64,000 nt of DNA from Deltaproteobacteria bacterium GWA2_38_16 (GTDB lineage: Bacteria; Bdellovibrionota; JACOXK01; 2-02-FULL-40-11): NCBI GenBank assembly GCA_001797335.1, contig MGPE01000008.1, positions 124,001-188,000 on the forward strand, in the 5' to 3' direction. Positions 41,168 to 51,432 of the stretch are shown piece by piece; the stretch's first letter is position 1, and every line of letters starts with the position of its first letter. The notes beneath the pieces are model-generated. The model saw only the letters and a list, made by a program, of their open reading frames with translations, was not told the origin of the DNA and searched no databases. A program made the translations under genes and the position numbers.

Positions 41168-41863
41168 ATGGCTAAAATTTTAATTGTAGATGACAAAGAA
41201 GAAGATATTCAGTTAATCGGTGATCACTTAAAACCCAAAGGGTATCAAGTAGTTCGCGCTAAAAATGGCTATGAAGCCATGTATCTTTTTGATAAGGAAT
41301 CCCCCGATATCGTGATTTTAGATTGGAATATGCCGGGGCTATCGGGCATTGATGTCTGTAAAAGTTTTAAAGAAAAGAAAAAACATATTCCTATTTTGAT
41401 GCTTACAGTGCAAGGCAACATTCAGCATAAAAGAGAGGGGTTTCAATCCGGGTGTGATGATTATTTAACTAAACCCTGTGATCTTGCGGAATTAGAAGCC
41501 CGAATTCAAAATTTACTGCGAAAGTCAGAAAAAAAATCCGCAGGGAAATTATCTTATGGCGACTTGGTGCTCGATCCAGAGGCGCATCGGGTGACTAAAA
41601 GTGGTAAGGTCGTCGAGCTGTCTTTAACAGAATATACTCTTTTAGAATATCTCATGCAAAATGTAGATAAGGTGCTTACTCGAAAAATGATTTTAGAGCA
41701 CGTTTGGGGAACCGATAATCCGGAAACATTTACCAATATTGTAGATGTGTACATGAATTATTTACGAAAAAAAGTAGATACACCCGATCGAAAATCGATC
41801 ATTAAGACAGTCAGAGGCATGGGCTACATGCTTGAAGATCAAGCGCTTCGAAAAGCAGCGTAA
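41168..41863 (+). CDS. OmpR/PhoB-family response regulator (copy 1)
   Basis: A 231-aa two-domain regulator. The receiver domain (1-120) has IVDDKEED acidic residues, the phospho-acceptor Asp in VILDWNMPG, Thr in MLTVQG and Lys in LTKPCD. The winged-helix output domain (about 130-225) has LTEYTLLEYLM and NIVDVYMNYLRKKVD. ATG 41168 has AAGGAGG 5 nt upstream. A close paralogue follows 15 nt downstream. No histidine kinase gene is nearby, so the partner is elsewhere or shared. Confidence 0.88.
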   Translation: MAKILIVDDKEEDIQLIGDHLKPKGYQVVRAKNGYEAMYLFDKESPDIVILDWNMPGLSGIDVCKSFKEKKKHIPILMLTVQGNIQHKREGFQSGCDDYLTKPCDLAELEARIQNLLRKSEKKSAGKLSYGDLVLDPEAHRVTKSGKVVELSLTEYTLLEYLMQNVDKVLTRKMILEHVWGTDNPETFTNIVDVYMNYLRKKVDTPDRKSIIKTVRGMGYMLEDQALRKAA

Positions 41864-41878
41864 AGGGGAGGAAAAGAT

Positions 41879-42604
41879 ATGGAAAATTCGAATGTAAAAG
41901 TATTGGTGGTCAAGGTTCTTCTAGTCGATGATAATCATGAAGATGTAAATCTTGTCAAAAATTTCTTAGTCCCCAAAGGCTACACAGTTTTAGAAGCTCG
42001 CTCCGGGGAAGAGGCACTACAAAAAGTAAAAGAGTTTCAACCCAGTATCGTGGTATTAGATTGGCTTCTCCCAGGCATTTCTGGAGTGGAGGTCTGTAAA
42101 GAACTTAAAAACCACATGCCTTCTGTTCCGGTCCTGATGCTCTCTGTGCATCGAAGTACAGAGCATAAAGTACAAGCTTTTCAAGCCGGGTGTGATGATT
42201 ATTTAAGTAAGCCCTGTGAACTGGAAGAATTAGAGATTCGTCTCCAAAATCTTGTAAAAAAAACGCATACAAAACCACAAGAAAAAGTCATACGATTAGG
42301 GGATATTGCCATGGATGTTTCTGCTCATCGGGTAACCAAAGGGGGGAAGATTGTAGATCTGACCATTAAAGAATATACGTTATTAGAGTATTTAATGAGT
42401 AACTGTGGAAAAGTGATGACCCGAAATATGATTTTAGAGCAAGTGTGGGGAGAAAACACAGAAACGTTTACCAATATTGTCGATGTATATGTCAATTATC
42501 TTCGTAAAAAATTAGATACGCCCATGACAGAATCTTATATTAAAACCATTCGTGGGGTGGGGTATCTGATGGAAGATGTAATGGCAAAGAAAATAGCAGC
42601 CTAA
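41879..42604 (+). CDS. OmpR/PhoB-family response regulator (copy 2)
   Basis: A 241-aa paralogue of the preceding gene. Receiver residues are all present (LLVDDNHED, VVLDWLLPG, MLSVHRS, LSKPCEL) and the winged helix keeps LTIKEYTLLEYLM and NIVDVYVNYLRKKLD. GGGGAGG lies 7 nt before ATG 41879. Near-identical recognition-helix regions suggest that both bind similar DNA, perhaps as a heterodimer. Its stop overlaps the convergent aldehyde dehydrogenase stop. Confidence 0.88.
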   Translation: MENSNVKVLVVKVLLVDDNHEDVNLVKNFLVPKGYTVLEARSGEEALQKVKEFQPSIVVLDWLLPGISGVEVCKELKNHMPSVPVLMLSVHRSTEHKVQAFQAGCDDYLSKPCELEELEIRLQNLVKKTHTKPQEKVIRLGDIAMDVSAHRVTKGGKIVDLTIKEYTLLEYLMSNCGKVMTRNMILEQVWGENTETFTNIVDVYVNYLRKKLDTPMTESYIKTIRGVGYLMEDVMAKKIAA

Positions 42605-43932
42605 TTCAAGTTTAATGCGAGCATTCGCATTTCTGTCATTTCTTGGATTGCATACTTTAATCCTTCACGACCAAATCCAGAATCTTTTACTCCTCCGTAG
42701 GGCATATGATCGACCCGAAAAGTTGGGATATCATTATGAATCAGTCCCCCGACTTCAATATTTTCATAGGCTTGAAAGAGTGTGGGAAGGTGATTTGTAA
42801 AAATGCCTGCTTGAAGACCATAAGGGAGACGTTTTAAATCTGCATAGACTTCTTTCATGTCTTTAAAAGAGATGAGATTAACAACAGGGCCAAACACCTC
42901 TTCAGAGCATACTTTCATGGAAAGAGTGACATTGATTAAAACGGAAGGATCTATAAACCGTCCTTTTCTGGTTCCTCCACAGAGAATAGTGGCTCCCTGG
43001 GCCTTGGCTTCTTTGATCCACGATTCTACGCGCTTGGCTGCGTTTTCGTCGATCAAAGGGCCTACATCGGTTTTTGGATCCATGGGATCTGCCACCTTTA
43101 ACGCAAGAGTGGCTTTTACAAACAGATCTTTAAAGGTTTCAAAGTGTGTTTCATGAACATAAATCGTTTGAACAGAAATACAAATTTGTCCTGCGCTGGA
43201 AAAAGCACCATAGACACAGCGCTCAATGGCTTTTTGAGGGGCATAATCTTGTGCGATAATGGTTGCTGCAATGCCTCCTAATTCTAAGATGACTTTCTTT
43301 TTTACAGCTTTGGCTTTTAACGCCCAGCCGGTCGCAGCGCTGCCTGTGAAGGTCAACATTTTAAACCTGGAATCTTGAACCATTGCTTGGGTCTCTTCAT
43401 TAGAACAAGAAACCACAGCAAAGGCTCCCTCAGGTAATCCACTTTTTTGAATGATGCTAGCTAACTTTTGAGCAGTCTCTTTAGCGTGAGGAGCAGGCTT
43501 TAAAACCAAACTATTTCCGCTGGCCAAAGCTGGGGCAACTTTATGAGCTACAAGATTAAGAGGATAGTTGAAGGGAGAAATAGCTAAAATGGGTCCAATG
43601 GGAAATCGGCTGACCAAAGCCATTCGTTTTGGAGTTGTGGATAAATGATCTAAAGAAATGATTTCTCCATTGATTCTTTTTGCTTCTTCAGCGGCACCTA
43701 AAAAGGTATTGATGCTGCGAGAGGTTTCTCGCTCTGATTCTCGAATGGTTTTGCCTATTTCATGGGTAATGGTTTGAGAGAAATCGTTAGAGTTTTTTTC
43801 AATACCTTGGGCAATTTTTTTTAAAATTTCTGATCGTTCAAAAGAAGATAAATTTTTGGTGAACTCAAAGGCACTGACGGCTTTTTGAATAACGTGTTCA
43901 ATATCCGACGACATTATTGACATCTTTATCAT
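42601..43932 (-). CDS. NAD(P)-dependent aldehyde dehydrogenase
   Basis: A 443-aa aldehyde dehydrogenase that oxidises an aldehyde to an acid. The cofactor region has SPFNYPLNLVAHKVAPALASGN and LTFTGSAATG. The general base Glu lies in LELGGIAATI and the catalytic Cys in SAGQICISVQ. Overall closest by eye to the GapN / lactaldehyde / phosphonoacetaldehyde dehydrogenase branch, but the substrate is not determined. Start uncertain: ATGs at 43932, 43923 and 43914 are in frame and none has a strong Shine-Dalgarno. Confidence 0.85.
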   Translation of the reverse strand: MIKMSIMSSDIEHVIQKAVSAFEFTKNLSSFERSEILKKIAQGIEKNSNDFSQTITHEIGKTIRESERETSRSINTFLGAAEEAKRINGEIISLDHLSTTPKRMALVSRFPIGPILAISPFNYPLNLVAHKVAPALASGNSLVLKPAPHAKETAQKLASIIQKSGLPEGAFAVVSCSNEETQAMVQDSRFKMLTFTGSAATGWALKAKAVKKKVILELGGIAATIIAQDYAPQKAIERCVYGAFSSAGQICISVQTIYVHETHFETFKDLFVKATLALKVADPMDPKTDVGPLIDENAAKRVESWIKEAKAQGATILCGGTRKGRFIDPSVLINVTLSMKVCSEEVFGPVVNLISFKDMKEVYADLKRLPYGLQAGIFTNHLPTLFQAYENIEVGGLIHNDIPTFRVDHMPYGGVKDSGFGREGLKYAIQEMTEMRMLALNLN

Positions 43933-43938
43933 TCAGAT

Positions 43939-43966
43939 TTGACAAAGTGAAGAGAATTTTTATAGT
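43939..43966 (+). promoter_or_regulatory. Predicted promoter of dprA-topA
   Basis: TTGACA at 43939-43944 and TATAGT at 43961-43966 with a 16-bp spacer, 13 bp before the dprA ATG at 43980. The predicted transcript leader is only a few bases long. Confidence 0.55.
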
Positions 43967-43979
43967 ATGCCACGCACTC

Positions 43980-45104
43980 ATGGCTAAGAAAAATTTATTT
44001 TATGCTCTTTTTTTAAATTCTCTCTCTCGGATGACTTTCCAGCAGTTTAATTCGCTGATGTTGGTTTCAGATGGAAATCTGGAAAATATTTTTCATTTTT
44101 CTAAAAAAGATCTTTTAGCGATCTCACACATGAATCCCTATCTTTTAGAAAATATTTTAAAAGCTAAAAAAGAGCCTCAATCATTAGAGTGGATTGAAAA
44201 AGAAATGGAGATAATTCAAAAAGAAAAAATTAATCTCATTTCTTATTGGGAGGATGCCTATCCCAGACTTTTAAAAGAAATTTCAGATCCTCCGCCTCTT
44301 TTGTATGTGAAAGGGCAACTTCCCAAAACAAAATTATGTGTTGGGGTTGTCGGAGCCAGAAAGGCTTCGGCCTATGGACTAGAGGTAACAGAAATTTTAT
44401 GCCAAGAGTTGGCTTCTTATGATGTCACTATTGTCAGTGGTCTTGCTTTGGGGGTTGATGGCAAAGCCCATGAAGCAACGTTGAAAGCAAAAGGAAGTAC
44501 GGTCGCTATTTTAGGAAATGGAATTTCTCATATTTATCCCAAAGAACATGCATCTTTATATCAGCGTATTGCAGAAGAGGGGGCATTGATTTCTGAATTT
44601 CCGATGACAATGAAAGCTTTTCCCCAGCATTTTCCAAGACGAAATCGTATTTTAAGTGGGCTCTGTCAGGGAGTCATTGTTATCGAAGCATCTATAAAAA
44701 GTGGTTCTTTGATTACTGCGCGATGTGCCTTAGATCAGGGTAGAGATGTATTTGCTGTTCCTGGGAATATTCATTCAAGGTCATCCGAAGGGACCCATTT
44801 TCTTATTCAGCAAGGGGCAAAGCTTGTGGCAAAAGCCAGCGATGTTTTAGAAGAGCTCGACCCTCAATTTATACCCAAAAGCTTGACACCGGAGCCTCAA
44901 TCCTGTCACTCTATCAGTCAAGATGAGGAAAAATTATTGTACTGTTTAAAGGATGATTCCACCTCATTTGAAGAACTTTTATTCAAAAGTTCAGTCAGTA
45001 GCGAAAAACTTTCAGAGCTATTATTGGCCTGTGAATTAAAGGGATTTATTCAGAAAACGAATCATCATACGTATAAAAAAGGGGCATTATGTCCAAATCT
45101 TTAG
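43980..45104 (+). CDS. dprA: DNA-processing protein DprA
   Basis: DprA/Smf (374 aa) protects incoming single-stranded DNA and loads RecA during natural transformation. The Rossmann core has GVVGARKASAYG, VSGLALGVDGKAHEATL, ILGNGISHIYPKEH, SEFPMTMKAFPQHFPRRNRILSGL and SGSLITARCALDQGRDVFAVPG, all family hallmarks. A helix-hairpin-like N-terminal segment and a C-terminal winged-helix-like domain flank it. ATG 43980 is chosen; the upstream in-frame start would overlap the promoter. topA begins 16 nt before its stop. Confidence 0.92.
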   Translation: MAKKNLFYALFLNSLSRMTFQQFNSLMLVSDGNLENIFHFSKKDLLAISHMNPYLLENILKAKKEPQSLEWIEKEMEIIQKEKINLISYWEDAYPRLLKEISDPPPLLYVKGQLPKTKLCVGVVGARKASAYGLEVTEILCQELASYDVTIVSGLALGVDGKAHEATLKAKGSTVAILGNGISHIYPKEHASLYQRIAEEGALISEFPMTMKAFPQHFPRRNRILSGLCQGVIVIEASIKSGSLITARCALDQGRDVFAVPGNIHSRSSEGTHFLIQQGAKLVAKASDVLEELDPQFIPKSLTPEPQSCHSISQDEEKLLYCLKDDSTSFEELLFKSSVSSEKLSELLLACELKGFIQKTNHHTYKKGALCPNL

Positions 45105-47356
45105 TCATCGTTGAGTCTCCCGCCAAGGCCAATACCATTAAAAAATACCTAGGAAAAGATTTTCAAGTCAAAGCCTCTGTGGGGCATGTGAAAGATTTAC
45201 CTCCCAAAAAATTAGGGGTGGATTTGAAACATAATTTTAAACCTGAATACCAGGTGATTACGGGAAAGAAAAAAGTCTTAGATGAAATTAAAAAACTTTC
45301 ATCTGGTGTGGATGCTGTTTACTTAGCCCCTGACCCGGATCGCGAGGGAGAAGCCATTGCCTGGCATATTTACGAAGATATTAAATCTAAAAATAAAAAA
45401 ATTTATAGAGTTCTTTTTAATGAAATTACTAAAAAAGCAATTCTTGAAGGCATTAAACACGCAGGGTCGTTAAATATCGACAAATATCAGGCTCAACAGG
45501 CCAGACGCATTTTGGATCGTCTGGTGGGGTATCAAATTAGCCCCATTCTGTGGGATAAGGTCCAGCGTGGATTAAGTGCAGGACGGGTGCAATCGGTTGC
45601 GCTTCGAGTGGTGGTAGATCGAGAAGGGGAAATTAAAGAATTTAAATCAGAAGAGTATTGGTCTATTCTTGCTCGTCTTTCTTTTGAAGGGAAAGAATTT
45701 GAGGCAAAGCTTGCTCAAATAGATGGGAAAAAAGCCGAAATTAGCACCTCAATCCAAGCCAAAACCATTGTGGCGGACTGTGCGCATGAAAATTTTGTTG
45801 TTTCTTCTATATTGCAAAAAGAACGTCGAAAAAATCCACTGCCTCCGTTTATTACCTCTCGTCTTCAACAAGATGCGGCTAGAAAATTGGGATTTACCGC
45901 TAAAAAAACCATGACTCTAGCACAAATGCTTTATGAAGGGATAGAGATTGGGGGAGAGGGAGCTCACGGGCTAATTACCTATATGAGGACAGACTCCACT
46001 CGATTGTCCCAAGAAGCGGTGCAGGCGGTGCGGGGATATATTGCCCAAAAATATGGAAAAGAATATGTGCCGCCTCACGAGAATGTGTATAAGAGTCAAA
46101 AAGCGGCACAAGAAGCCCACGAGGCTATTCGTCCCACATCTATTGATTTTCCACCCGAAATCGTAAAACCGTATTTAGAACGAGATCTCTTTAGACTTTA
46201 TGAACTTATTTGGAATCGGTTTGTGGCATGTCAAATGATGCAAGCCCTACTTGATCAAACCACCCTTATTATGGATGTAAAAAAATATCAGTATCGAGCC
46301 TATGGGCAGGTGATTAAGTTTCCCGGATTTTTAGCGGTCTACCAAGAAGAAAAAGAAGAAATTCAAAAGAAAAAAGAAGATCAAGAGGCTGAAGAAGATA
46401 CAGAAAAAACACTGCCTTTGGTAAAAGAAAAAGATATTTTAAAGCTTTTAGGATTAACTCCGAATCAACATTTTACAGAGCCTCCACCACGCTTTTCAGA
46501 AGCATCGCTCGTCAAAGCTTTAGAAGAAAATGGTATTGGACGACCTTCTACCTATGCCTCTATTTTGTCGGCCATTCAAGATAGACAATATGCCGAAAAG
46601 AAGGAAAATCGTTTTTATCCGACAGAACTTGGAACCTTGGTTTCCAATCTTTTGGTGAAGAGTTTTCCTAATATTATGGATGTGGAATTTACGGCTCAAA
46701 TGGAAGAAAAATTAGATCAAGTCGAAGAAGGAAAAGTAGATTGGGTAAAAATGCTTAAAGAATTTTATAAGCCCTTTCATGAAACTTTGGAAAAAGCCAA
46801 AGCCCATATGAAGAATATAAAAAAAGAAGAAATTAAAACAGAACATGTGTGTGATAAATGTAAAAGTCCCATGGTTATTAAGTGGGGAAGAAGAGGGAAA
46901 TTTTTAGCCTGTTCTTCCTATCCAGAATGTAAAAATACAAAAGAATTTGTGATGACAGAAAGTGGCGAAGTGCAAATTCAAAAACAAGAAACTGTGGATG
47001 AAACGTGTGAAAAATGTAATAGCCCCCTCATCGTGAAACATGGACGTTTTGGGCGTTTTTTAGCTTGTTCTAAATATCCAGAGTGTAAATTTACCAAAGC
47101 ATTTACGTTAGGCATTACGTGTCCTCAAAAAGACTGTGGTGGCCAAATTGCAGAGAAAAAATCCAGAGGGGGAAAAATCTTCTATAGTTGTTCTAATTAT
47201 CCTAAATGTACGTTTGCGACGTGGTATAAACCAGTTAACAAACCCTGTCCTCAGTGTAAGGCTCCCTTTTTGGTTCTTAAAATCACCAAAGCCGAAGGAG
47301 AAAAATATGTGTGTGCAAGTAAAGAGTGCGGCTATTCAGAGAATGTAGCGGCTTAG
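45089..47356 (+). CDS. topA: DNA topoisomerase I
   Basis: A 755-aa type IA topoisomerase that relaxes negative supercoils. The TOPRIM domain ([30 protein letters not shown]) opens the protein. The active-site Tyr is in TYMRTDSTR near residue 295, and [16 protein letters not shown] follows. Four C-terminal Cys4 zinc ribbons start near residue 590 ([29 protein letters not shown]). AAGGGG precedes ATG 45089. The dprA-topA order is common. The last 21 nt overlap the convergent hslU gene. Confidence 0.95.
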   Translation: MSKSLVIVESPAKANTIKKYLGKDFQVKASVGHVKDLPPKKLGVDLKHNFKPEYQVITGKKKVLDEIKKLSSGVDAVYLAPDPDREGEAIAWHIYEDIKSKNKKIYRVLFNEITKKAILEGIKHAGSLNIDKYQAQQARRILDRLVGYQISPILWDKVQRGLSAGRVQSVALRVVVDREGEIKEFKSEEYWSILARLSFEGKEFEAKLAQIDGKKAEISTSIQAKTIVADCAHENFVVSSILQKERRKNPLPPFITSRLQQDAARKLGFTAKKTMTLAQMLYEGIEIGGEGAHGLITYMRTDSTRLSQEAVQAVRGYIAQKYGKEYVPPHENVYKSQKAAQEAHEAIRPTSIDFPPEIVKPYLERDLFRLYELIWNRFVACQMMQALLDQTTLIMDVKKYQYRAYGQVIKFPGFLAVYQEEKEEIQKKKEDQEAEEDTEKTLPLVKEKDILKLLGLTPNQHFTEPPPRFSEASLVKALEENGIGRPSTYASILSAIQDRQYAEKKENRFYPTELGTLVSNLLVKSFPNIMDVEFTAQMEEKLDQVEEGKVDWVKMLKEFYKPFHETLEKAKAHMKNIKKEEIKTEHVCDKCKSPMVIKWGRRGKFLACSSYPECKNTKEFVMTESGEVQIQKQETVDETCEKCNSPLIVKHGRFGRFLACSKYPECKFTKAFTLGITCPQKDCGGQIAEKKSRGGKIFYSCSNYPKCTFATWYKPVNKPCPQCKAPFLVLKITKAEGEKYVCASKECGYSENVAA

Positions 47357-48697
47357 ATTTTCATCTTCGATAATATCGCTTAATTTTTTATGAATGTAAT
47401 CGCGATTAATTTCTATTCTTTCGCCTTTCAGTTCTGGAGCATCGAAAGAAATATCATCCATGAGTTTTTCTAAAATGGTATGAAGACGTCTGGCCCCTAT
47501 ATTTTCTGTGCGTTCGTTGACAATAGAAGCCAATTCGCTGATTTCATCAATGGCATCTGAGGTAAATAGGATTTCGATATTTTCCGTTTTTAAAAGAGCA
47601 CAATATTGTTTAATGAGGGCATTTTGAGGTTCTACTAAAATGCGTTTAAAATCTTCTTTGGTTAAATTATCTAATTTGACTCGAATGGGAAATCGCCCTT
47701 GAAGTTCTGGGATAAGATCAGAGGGCTTTGAAATATGAAATGCCCCAGAGGCAATAAAAAGAATATGATCAGTCTTCACCATGCCATATTTGGTTTGAAC
47801 ATTCGATCCTTCGACAATGGGGAGAAGATCTCGTTGAACGCCTTCTCTGGAAATATCCGGGCCATGAGTCGAACCTCGAGAAGCTACTTTATCAATTTCA
47901 TCTAAGAAAATAATGCCAGATTCCTGAACTCTTTTTAAAGCCAGTTCAATGACTTTATCCATATCAATCAATCGCTGGGCTTCTTGTTGAGTCAAAATTT
48001 CAATAGCTTCTGGAACTTTTACTTTTTTCGTTTTTGTTTTGGGAGACATCATGTTGCCCATCATTTCTTTAAGATTGGTTCCCATTTCTTCCATGCTCAT
48101 ATGAGGAGGTTGGTTGGTAAATACCTCGACCATGAGTGGAAGACCTCCTCTTTTTTCTTCTAGTTTTAAAATTACTTCTCTGTCATTTAAAAGTCCTTGC
48201 TTAAACATCTCTCTAAATTTTTCACGGGTTTTGGTGTTAGTTTCCTCTATTCTGGACTGTTCAATCAAAGGGGCAGGACGTCGCTCTATAGGAGGAAGAA
48301 GCAAATCCAATACTTTTTCTTCTGCTCGTTCTTTGGCTTTACTGGATACTTTTTTCTTTTCTTCTTCTTTGGTCATTTTAACCGATAGCTCTGTTAAATC
48401 CCGGATCATCGATTCCACATCTTTTCCGACGTAACCCACTTCCGTAAATTTAGAGGCTTCAATTTTTAAAAAGGGAGAATCGGCTAATTTGGCTAAGCGT
48501 CTGGCAATTTCTGTTTTTCCAACGCCGGTAGGGCCCATCATAATAATATTTTTAGGGGTGATTTCTTCTTTAAGATCAGACTCTACTTGTTGCCTTCTCC
48601 AGCGATTTCGAAGGGCAATGGCTACGGCACGTTTGGCATTTTTTTGTCCAACGATATATTTGTCTAATTCCAAAACAATTTCTTTTGGGGTAAGCAT
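47336..48697 (-). CDS. hslU: ATP-dependent protease ATPase subunit HslU
   Basis: HslU/ClpY (453 aa), the AAA+ unfoldase of the HslUV protease. Walker A is [15 protein letters not shown] and Walker [10 protein letters not shown], with the I domain between them, and the C-terminal [18 protein letters not shown] followed by a short tail that ends in RYIL. It is usual for this tail to dock on HslV. ATG 48697 (MLTPKEIV) matches the family start; the upstream extension would run into hslV. It begins 2 nt after the hslV stop. Confidence 0.95.
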   Translation of the reverse strand: MLTPKEIVLELDKYIVGQKNAKRAVAIALRNRWRRQQVESDLKEEITPKNIIMMGPTGVGKTEIARRLAKLADSPFLKIEASKFTEVGYVGKDVESMIRDLTELSVKMTKEEEKKKVSSKAKERAEEKVLDLLLPPIERRPAPLIEQSRIEETNTKTREKFREMFKQGLLNDREVILKLEEKRGGLPLMVEVFTNQPPHMSMEEMGTNLKEMMGNMMSPKTKTKKVKVPEAIEILTQQEAQRLIDMDKVIELALKRVQESGIIFLDEIDKVASRGSTHGPDISREGVQRDLLPIVEGSNVQTKYGMVKTDHILFIASGAFHISKPSDLIPELQGRFPIRVKLDNLTKEDFKRILVEPQNALIKQYCALLKTENIEILFTSDAIDEISELASIVNERTENIGARRLHTILEKLMDDISFDAPELKGERIEINRDYIHKKLSDIIEDENLSRYIL

Positions 48698-48699
48698 GG

Positions 48700-49251
48700 C
48701 TATACTTCCTCGCAAACAACTTCTTGATTGGTATAAATACAAATATCCCCAGCAATTTTTAAAGCACTCTGGGCAATTTCTTTAGCACTTAAAGAAGAGT
48801 GGGCGACCAATGCTTTTGCAGCGGCGGTGGCATAAGGACCGCCAGAACCAATGGCCGCAATTCCATCATCAGGTTCAATGACATCGCCACTCCCAGAAAT
48901 AATGAGAAGCGTTTTAGTATCTGCAGCAATTAAAAGAGCTTCAAGGCGTCTCAACATTCGATCTGTTCTCCAATCTTTGGCCAGTTCCACAGCAGATCGA
49001 GTGAGATTTCCATGATAGTGTTCCAATTTTCCTTCAAATTTTTCAAAAAGTGTAATGGCATCGGCCGTAGCACCGGCAAATCCAACAACGACTTTATCTT
49101 TAAAAATGCGTCTTACTTTTTTAGCATTTTTTTTCATGATGGTATTGCCCAGCGTTACTTGGCCATCTCCGGCCAGGGCAATTTTACCCTGATGGCGAAT
49201 GCCAATCACCGTTGTGCTTCGAATTTCAGGCCTTAGGGTGTGATTTATCAT
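48700..49251 (-). CDS. hslV: ATP-dependent protease peptidase subunit HslV
   Basis: HslV/ClpQ (183 aa), the N-terminal-threonine peptidase that partners HslU. The mature N-terminus [11 protein letters not shown] and [11 protein letters not shown] are canonical, and [14 protein letters not shown] is conserved. Removal of about 13 residues would expose Thr as nucleophile. ATG 49251 overlaps the 3' end of xerC by 26 nt, preceded closely by GGAGG. The xerC-hslV-hslU order matches the codV-clpQ-clpY arrangement in Firmicutes. Confidence 0.93.
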   Translation of the reverse strand: MINHTLRPEIRSTTVIGIRHQGKIALAGDGQVTLGNTIMKKNAKKVRRIFKDKVVVGFAGATADAITLFEKFEGKLEHYHGNLTRSAVELAKDWRTDRMLRRLEALLIAADTKTLLIISGSGDVIEPDDGIAAIGSGGPYATAAAKALVAHSSLSAKEIAQSALKIAGDICIYTNQEVVCEEV

Positions 49252-50140
49252 AAACCTCCATGAGTTTATCAATGCTAACTTGTGTATATTTTTGAGTGGT
49301 CGATAAACTTTGATGTCCCAGGAGCTCTTGTATATCTCTGAGATTTGCTCCGCAAGATAAAAGATGAGTGGCAAAAGAGTGTCTTAAAGTATGAGGACTA
49401 ATTTTTCTCGTACTTCCACAGAGAAGAATATATTTATTAATTAAACGTCCCACACTTCGTGTGGTGAGTCTGCTTCCGAAATTATTTAGGAGCAAAGCCT
49501 TTGGGTCGTTGCTGTCATTCCCGCGAATACGGGAATCTCTTTTCTTATAAAAGAAGGGTCTTTCTTCCATATATATTTTAAGCGCGGTTTTTGCTTTTTC
49601 ACCAAAAGGAACAATGCGTTCTTTTCTGCCTTTTCCTCTGACACGTAGGGTTTGGTTTTCCCAAGTGATATCTTCTAGATTAATGCCCACCAGTTCGCTG
49701 ACACGAATTCCCGTAGCATATAAAAGTTCTAAAAGGGCGCGATCTCTTTTCCCTAAATGAGTAGAAGGATCAGGAGTTTCTAAGAGGTGAAACATTTCGT
49801 CTACATTTAAGACCTCGGGTAATTTTTTTTCTTGTTTGGGCGAAGAGAGAAGATCTGAAAAATCTTTTTCAATAACTTTTTCACGGGTTAAATAATGTAA
49901 AAAATGTTTAATGGTGGAAAGTTTTCGAGCAATAGAAGATTTTGAATTTTGTTTATAAAGATGTCCTAGGTAAGAACGGATAGTCAAAGGGGTAAGATCT
50001 CTCCACGATAAAAGCTTCTTTTCATCTTTAATGAACGTATAGAACTTATTGATATCGCTCATATAATTTCTAAGCGTATGAGGAGAGACGGTGCATTCAA
50101 ATTCTAGATATTCGAAGAATCGATTGAGGCTATTTTCCAT
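49226..50140 (-). CDS. xerC: Tyrosine recombinase XerC with in-frame repeat insertion
   Basis: A 304-aa tyrosine recombinase acting at dif to resolve chromosome dimers. The SAM-like N-terminal domain ([19 protein letters not shown]) is followed by the catalytic Arg in [10 protein letters not shown], the [12 protein letters not shown] block, [14 protein letters not shown] with the nucleophile Tyr. About ten residues ([10 protein letters not shown]) between YMEERPFF and the conserved [17 protein letters not shown] block are encoded by a palindromic repeat at 49514-49540. It heads the xerC-hslVU operon, which favours housekeeping XerC over a phage integrase. Confidence 0.9.
   Translation of the reverse strand: MENSLNRFFEYLEFECTVSPHTLRNYMSDINKFYTFIKDEKKLLSWRDLTPLTIRSYLGHLYKQNSKSSIARKLSTIKHFLHYLTREKVIEKDFSDLLSSPKQEKKLPEVLNVDEMFHLLETPDPSTHLGKRDRALLELLYATGIRVSELVGINLEDITWENQTLRVRGKGRKERIVPFGEKAKTALKIYMEERPFFYKKRDSRIRGNDSNDPKALLLNNFGSRLTTRSVGRLINKYILLCGSTRKISPHTLRHSFATHLLSCGANLRDIQELLGHQSLSTTQKYTQVSIDKLMEVYDKSHPKA
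49514..49540. repeat. Palindromic repeat inserted in frame in xerC
   Basis: The unit GTCATTCCCGCGAATACGGG with the following AATCTCT contains an ATTCCCG/CGGGAAT hairpin, a widespread bacterial interspersed repeat type. In the xerC frame (minus strand) it translates as RDSRIRGND, a peptide typical of this repeat family. It differs from the GATCCTTCG-type repeats elsewhere here. Confidence 0.75.
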
Positions 50141-50203
50141 GAAGTAGGGGCAGTATAAACAGGGATATTTTTGAAGTCAACCTCACACGAATACAGTTTT
50201 TTG

Positions 50204-50232
50204 TTTACACCCTGAAATCAAATACTTATAAT
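50204..50232 (+). promoter_or_regulatory. Strong sigma70-type promoter of the DUF5679 gene
   Basis: TTTACA (50204-50209), a 17-bp spacer and a perfect TATAAT (50227-50232). About 40 bp further lies an optimal AAGGAGG ribosome-binding site for the small gene at 50284. Strong signals at both levels predict a highly expressed product. Confidence 0.75.
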
Positions 50233-50283
50233 GTGCGATATTGGTTTTATTTTAACTATAACAATACTTTATAAGGAGGACAT

Positions 50284-50433
50284 ATGGCAGAAATCGGATA
50301 CTGTGTAAAATGTAAGGCAAAAAGTGAAATGAAAGACGCAAAACAAGTGAAAATGAAAAACGGCCGTCCCGCTATGAAAGGCAAATGTACGAAATGCGGA
50401 ACGGGGATGTATAAAATCCTACCTAAGAAATAG
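50284..50433 (+). CDS. DUF5679 family small protein
   Basis: A 49-aa protein starting MAEIGYCVKCKAKSEM and ending KCTKCGTGMYKILPKK, with two CxxC pairs that make a zinc ribbon. This matches the DUF5679 family, small proteins found in many bacteria and archaea with unknown function. AAGGAGG precedes the ATG by 5 nt and a consensus-like promoter lies upstream. It is basic in the middle, so nucleic-acid binding is possible. Too short for many ORF cut-offs. Confidence 0.88.
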   Translation: MAEIGYCVKCKAKSEMKDAKQVKMKNGRPAMKGKCTKCGTGMYKILPKK

Positions 50434-50451
50434 AAGCGTTAGTTTTTCCAA

Positions 50452-51432
50452 TTGAAAGCATTAGTTACTGGGGGCCACGGCTTCATTGGGAGTTTTTTAG
50501 TTGAGAAGCTCCTTAAGGAAAATTTTTCTGTCCGATGCCTGGTCCGAAAAACAAGCGATCTTCGTTGGATCAAAGATCTTCCGGTAGAACTTATTACGGG
50601 AGATATTACAGAATCTCAAACTCTTCCTCATGCTGTAGAAGGGGTAGATTATATCTATCATATTGCTGGGGCTATTAAGGGAACCACGCGAGAAAAATTC
50701 TTTTCTACGAATTGTCAAGGTACTCTTAATTTAGCTGAAGTTTCACAAAAATATAATCCCAACTTAAAACGATTTATTTTTACAAGCTCCATTGCAGCTA
50801 CGGGACCTACGTCTGGAACCCAAAAACCAACAGAAGATACTCCCTGCCATCCCGTGAGCAATTATGGACAAAGTAAATGGGAAGCGGAAAAACTTTTAAA
50901 AGAAAAATTTCCCACTCTACCTTTAACCATTATTCGTCCTCCGATTGTCTATGGGCCAAGAGATGAAAATTTTTTAAAGTTTTTTCAATTTGCAAAAAGA
51001 GGTTTTTTCCCGGTACCGCCACCATATGAACGATATTATTCTATTGTGTATGTAAAAGATTTGGTGGAAGGAATTTATACGGCTTCTCAGGCAGAAGTGG
51101 CTAAAGGGAAAATCTATTTTATTGCAAATCCAGAATTTTATTCTTTTGAGAGCATGGCACGTCATTTGTCGAGGCCGTTTAAAAAAGAGCCTCGTTTTTT
51201 TTATGTTCCTTATTGGGGAGTTCGGTTTTTAGCGTTACTCGGGGATCTTTATGTGTATGTAACAAAAAAAGAAACCATGTTGACGACCAAGAAAGTCCCA
51301 GAAATTATGGCCAGCTCTTGGATTTGTTCTTCTGAAAAAGCCTGGCGAGACTTTCATTTTAAAACTCAAGTGCCCTTGTCTCAGGGCATGGAAGAAACCG
51401 TTCAGTGGCTTAAAGAGCACCGCTATTTATAA
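50452..51432 (+). CDS. NAD-dependent epimerase/dehydratase family protein
   Basis: A 326-aa extended short-chain dehydrogenase. The NAD-binding [11 protein letters not shown] opens it; the catalytic Ser/Thr lies in [10 protein letters not shown] and the YxxxK pair in [20 protein letters not shown] follows. Such enzymes modify nucleotide sugars, steroids or flavonoid-like compounds. The start is TTG 50452 without a clear Shine-Dalgarno. It overlaps the next gene (NUDIX) by one base (TAATG). Substrate undefined. Confidence 0.83.
   Translation: MKALVTGGHGFIGSFLVEKLLKENFSVRCLVRKTSDLRWIKDLPVELITGDITESQTLPHAVEGVDYIYHIAGAIKGTTREKFFSTNCQGTLNLAEVSQKYNPNLKRFIFTSSIAATGPTSGTQKPTEDTPCHPVSNYGQSKWEAEKLLKEKFPTLPLTIIRPPIVYGPRDENFLKFFQFAKRGFFPVPPPYERYYSIVYVKDLVEGIYTASQAEVAKGKIYFIANPEFYSFESMARHLSRPFKKEPRFFYVPYWGVRFLALLGDLYVYVTKKETMLTTKKVPEIMASSWICSSEKAWRDFHFKTQVPLSQGMEETVQWLKEHRYL

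Noticed and set aside
49226..50140. Phage-type integrase
   Set aside because: Its place ahead of hslVU, overlapping hslV, and its XerC-like sequence point to the housekeeping recombinase.
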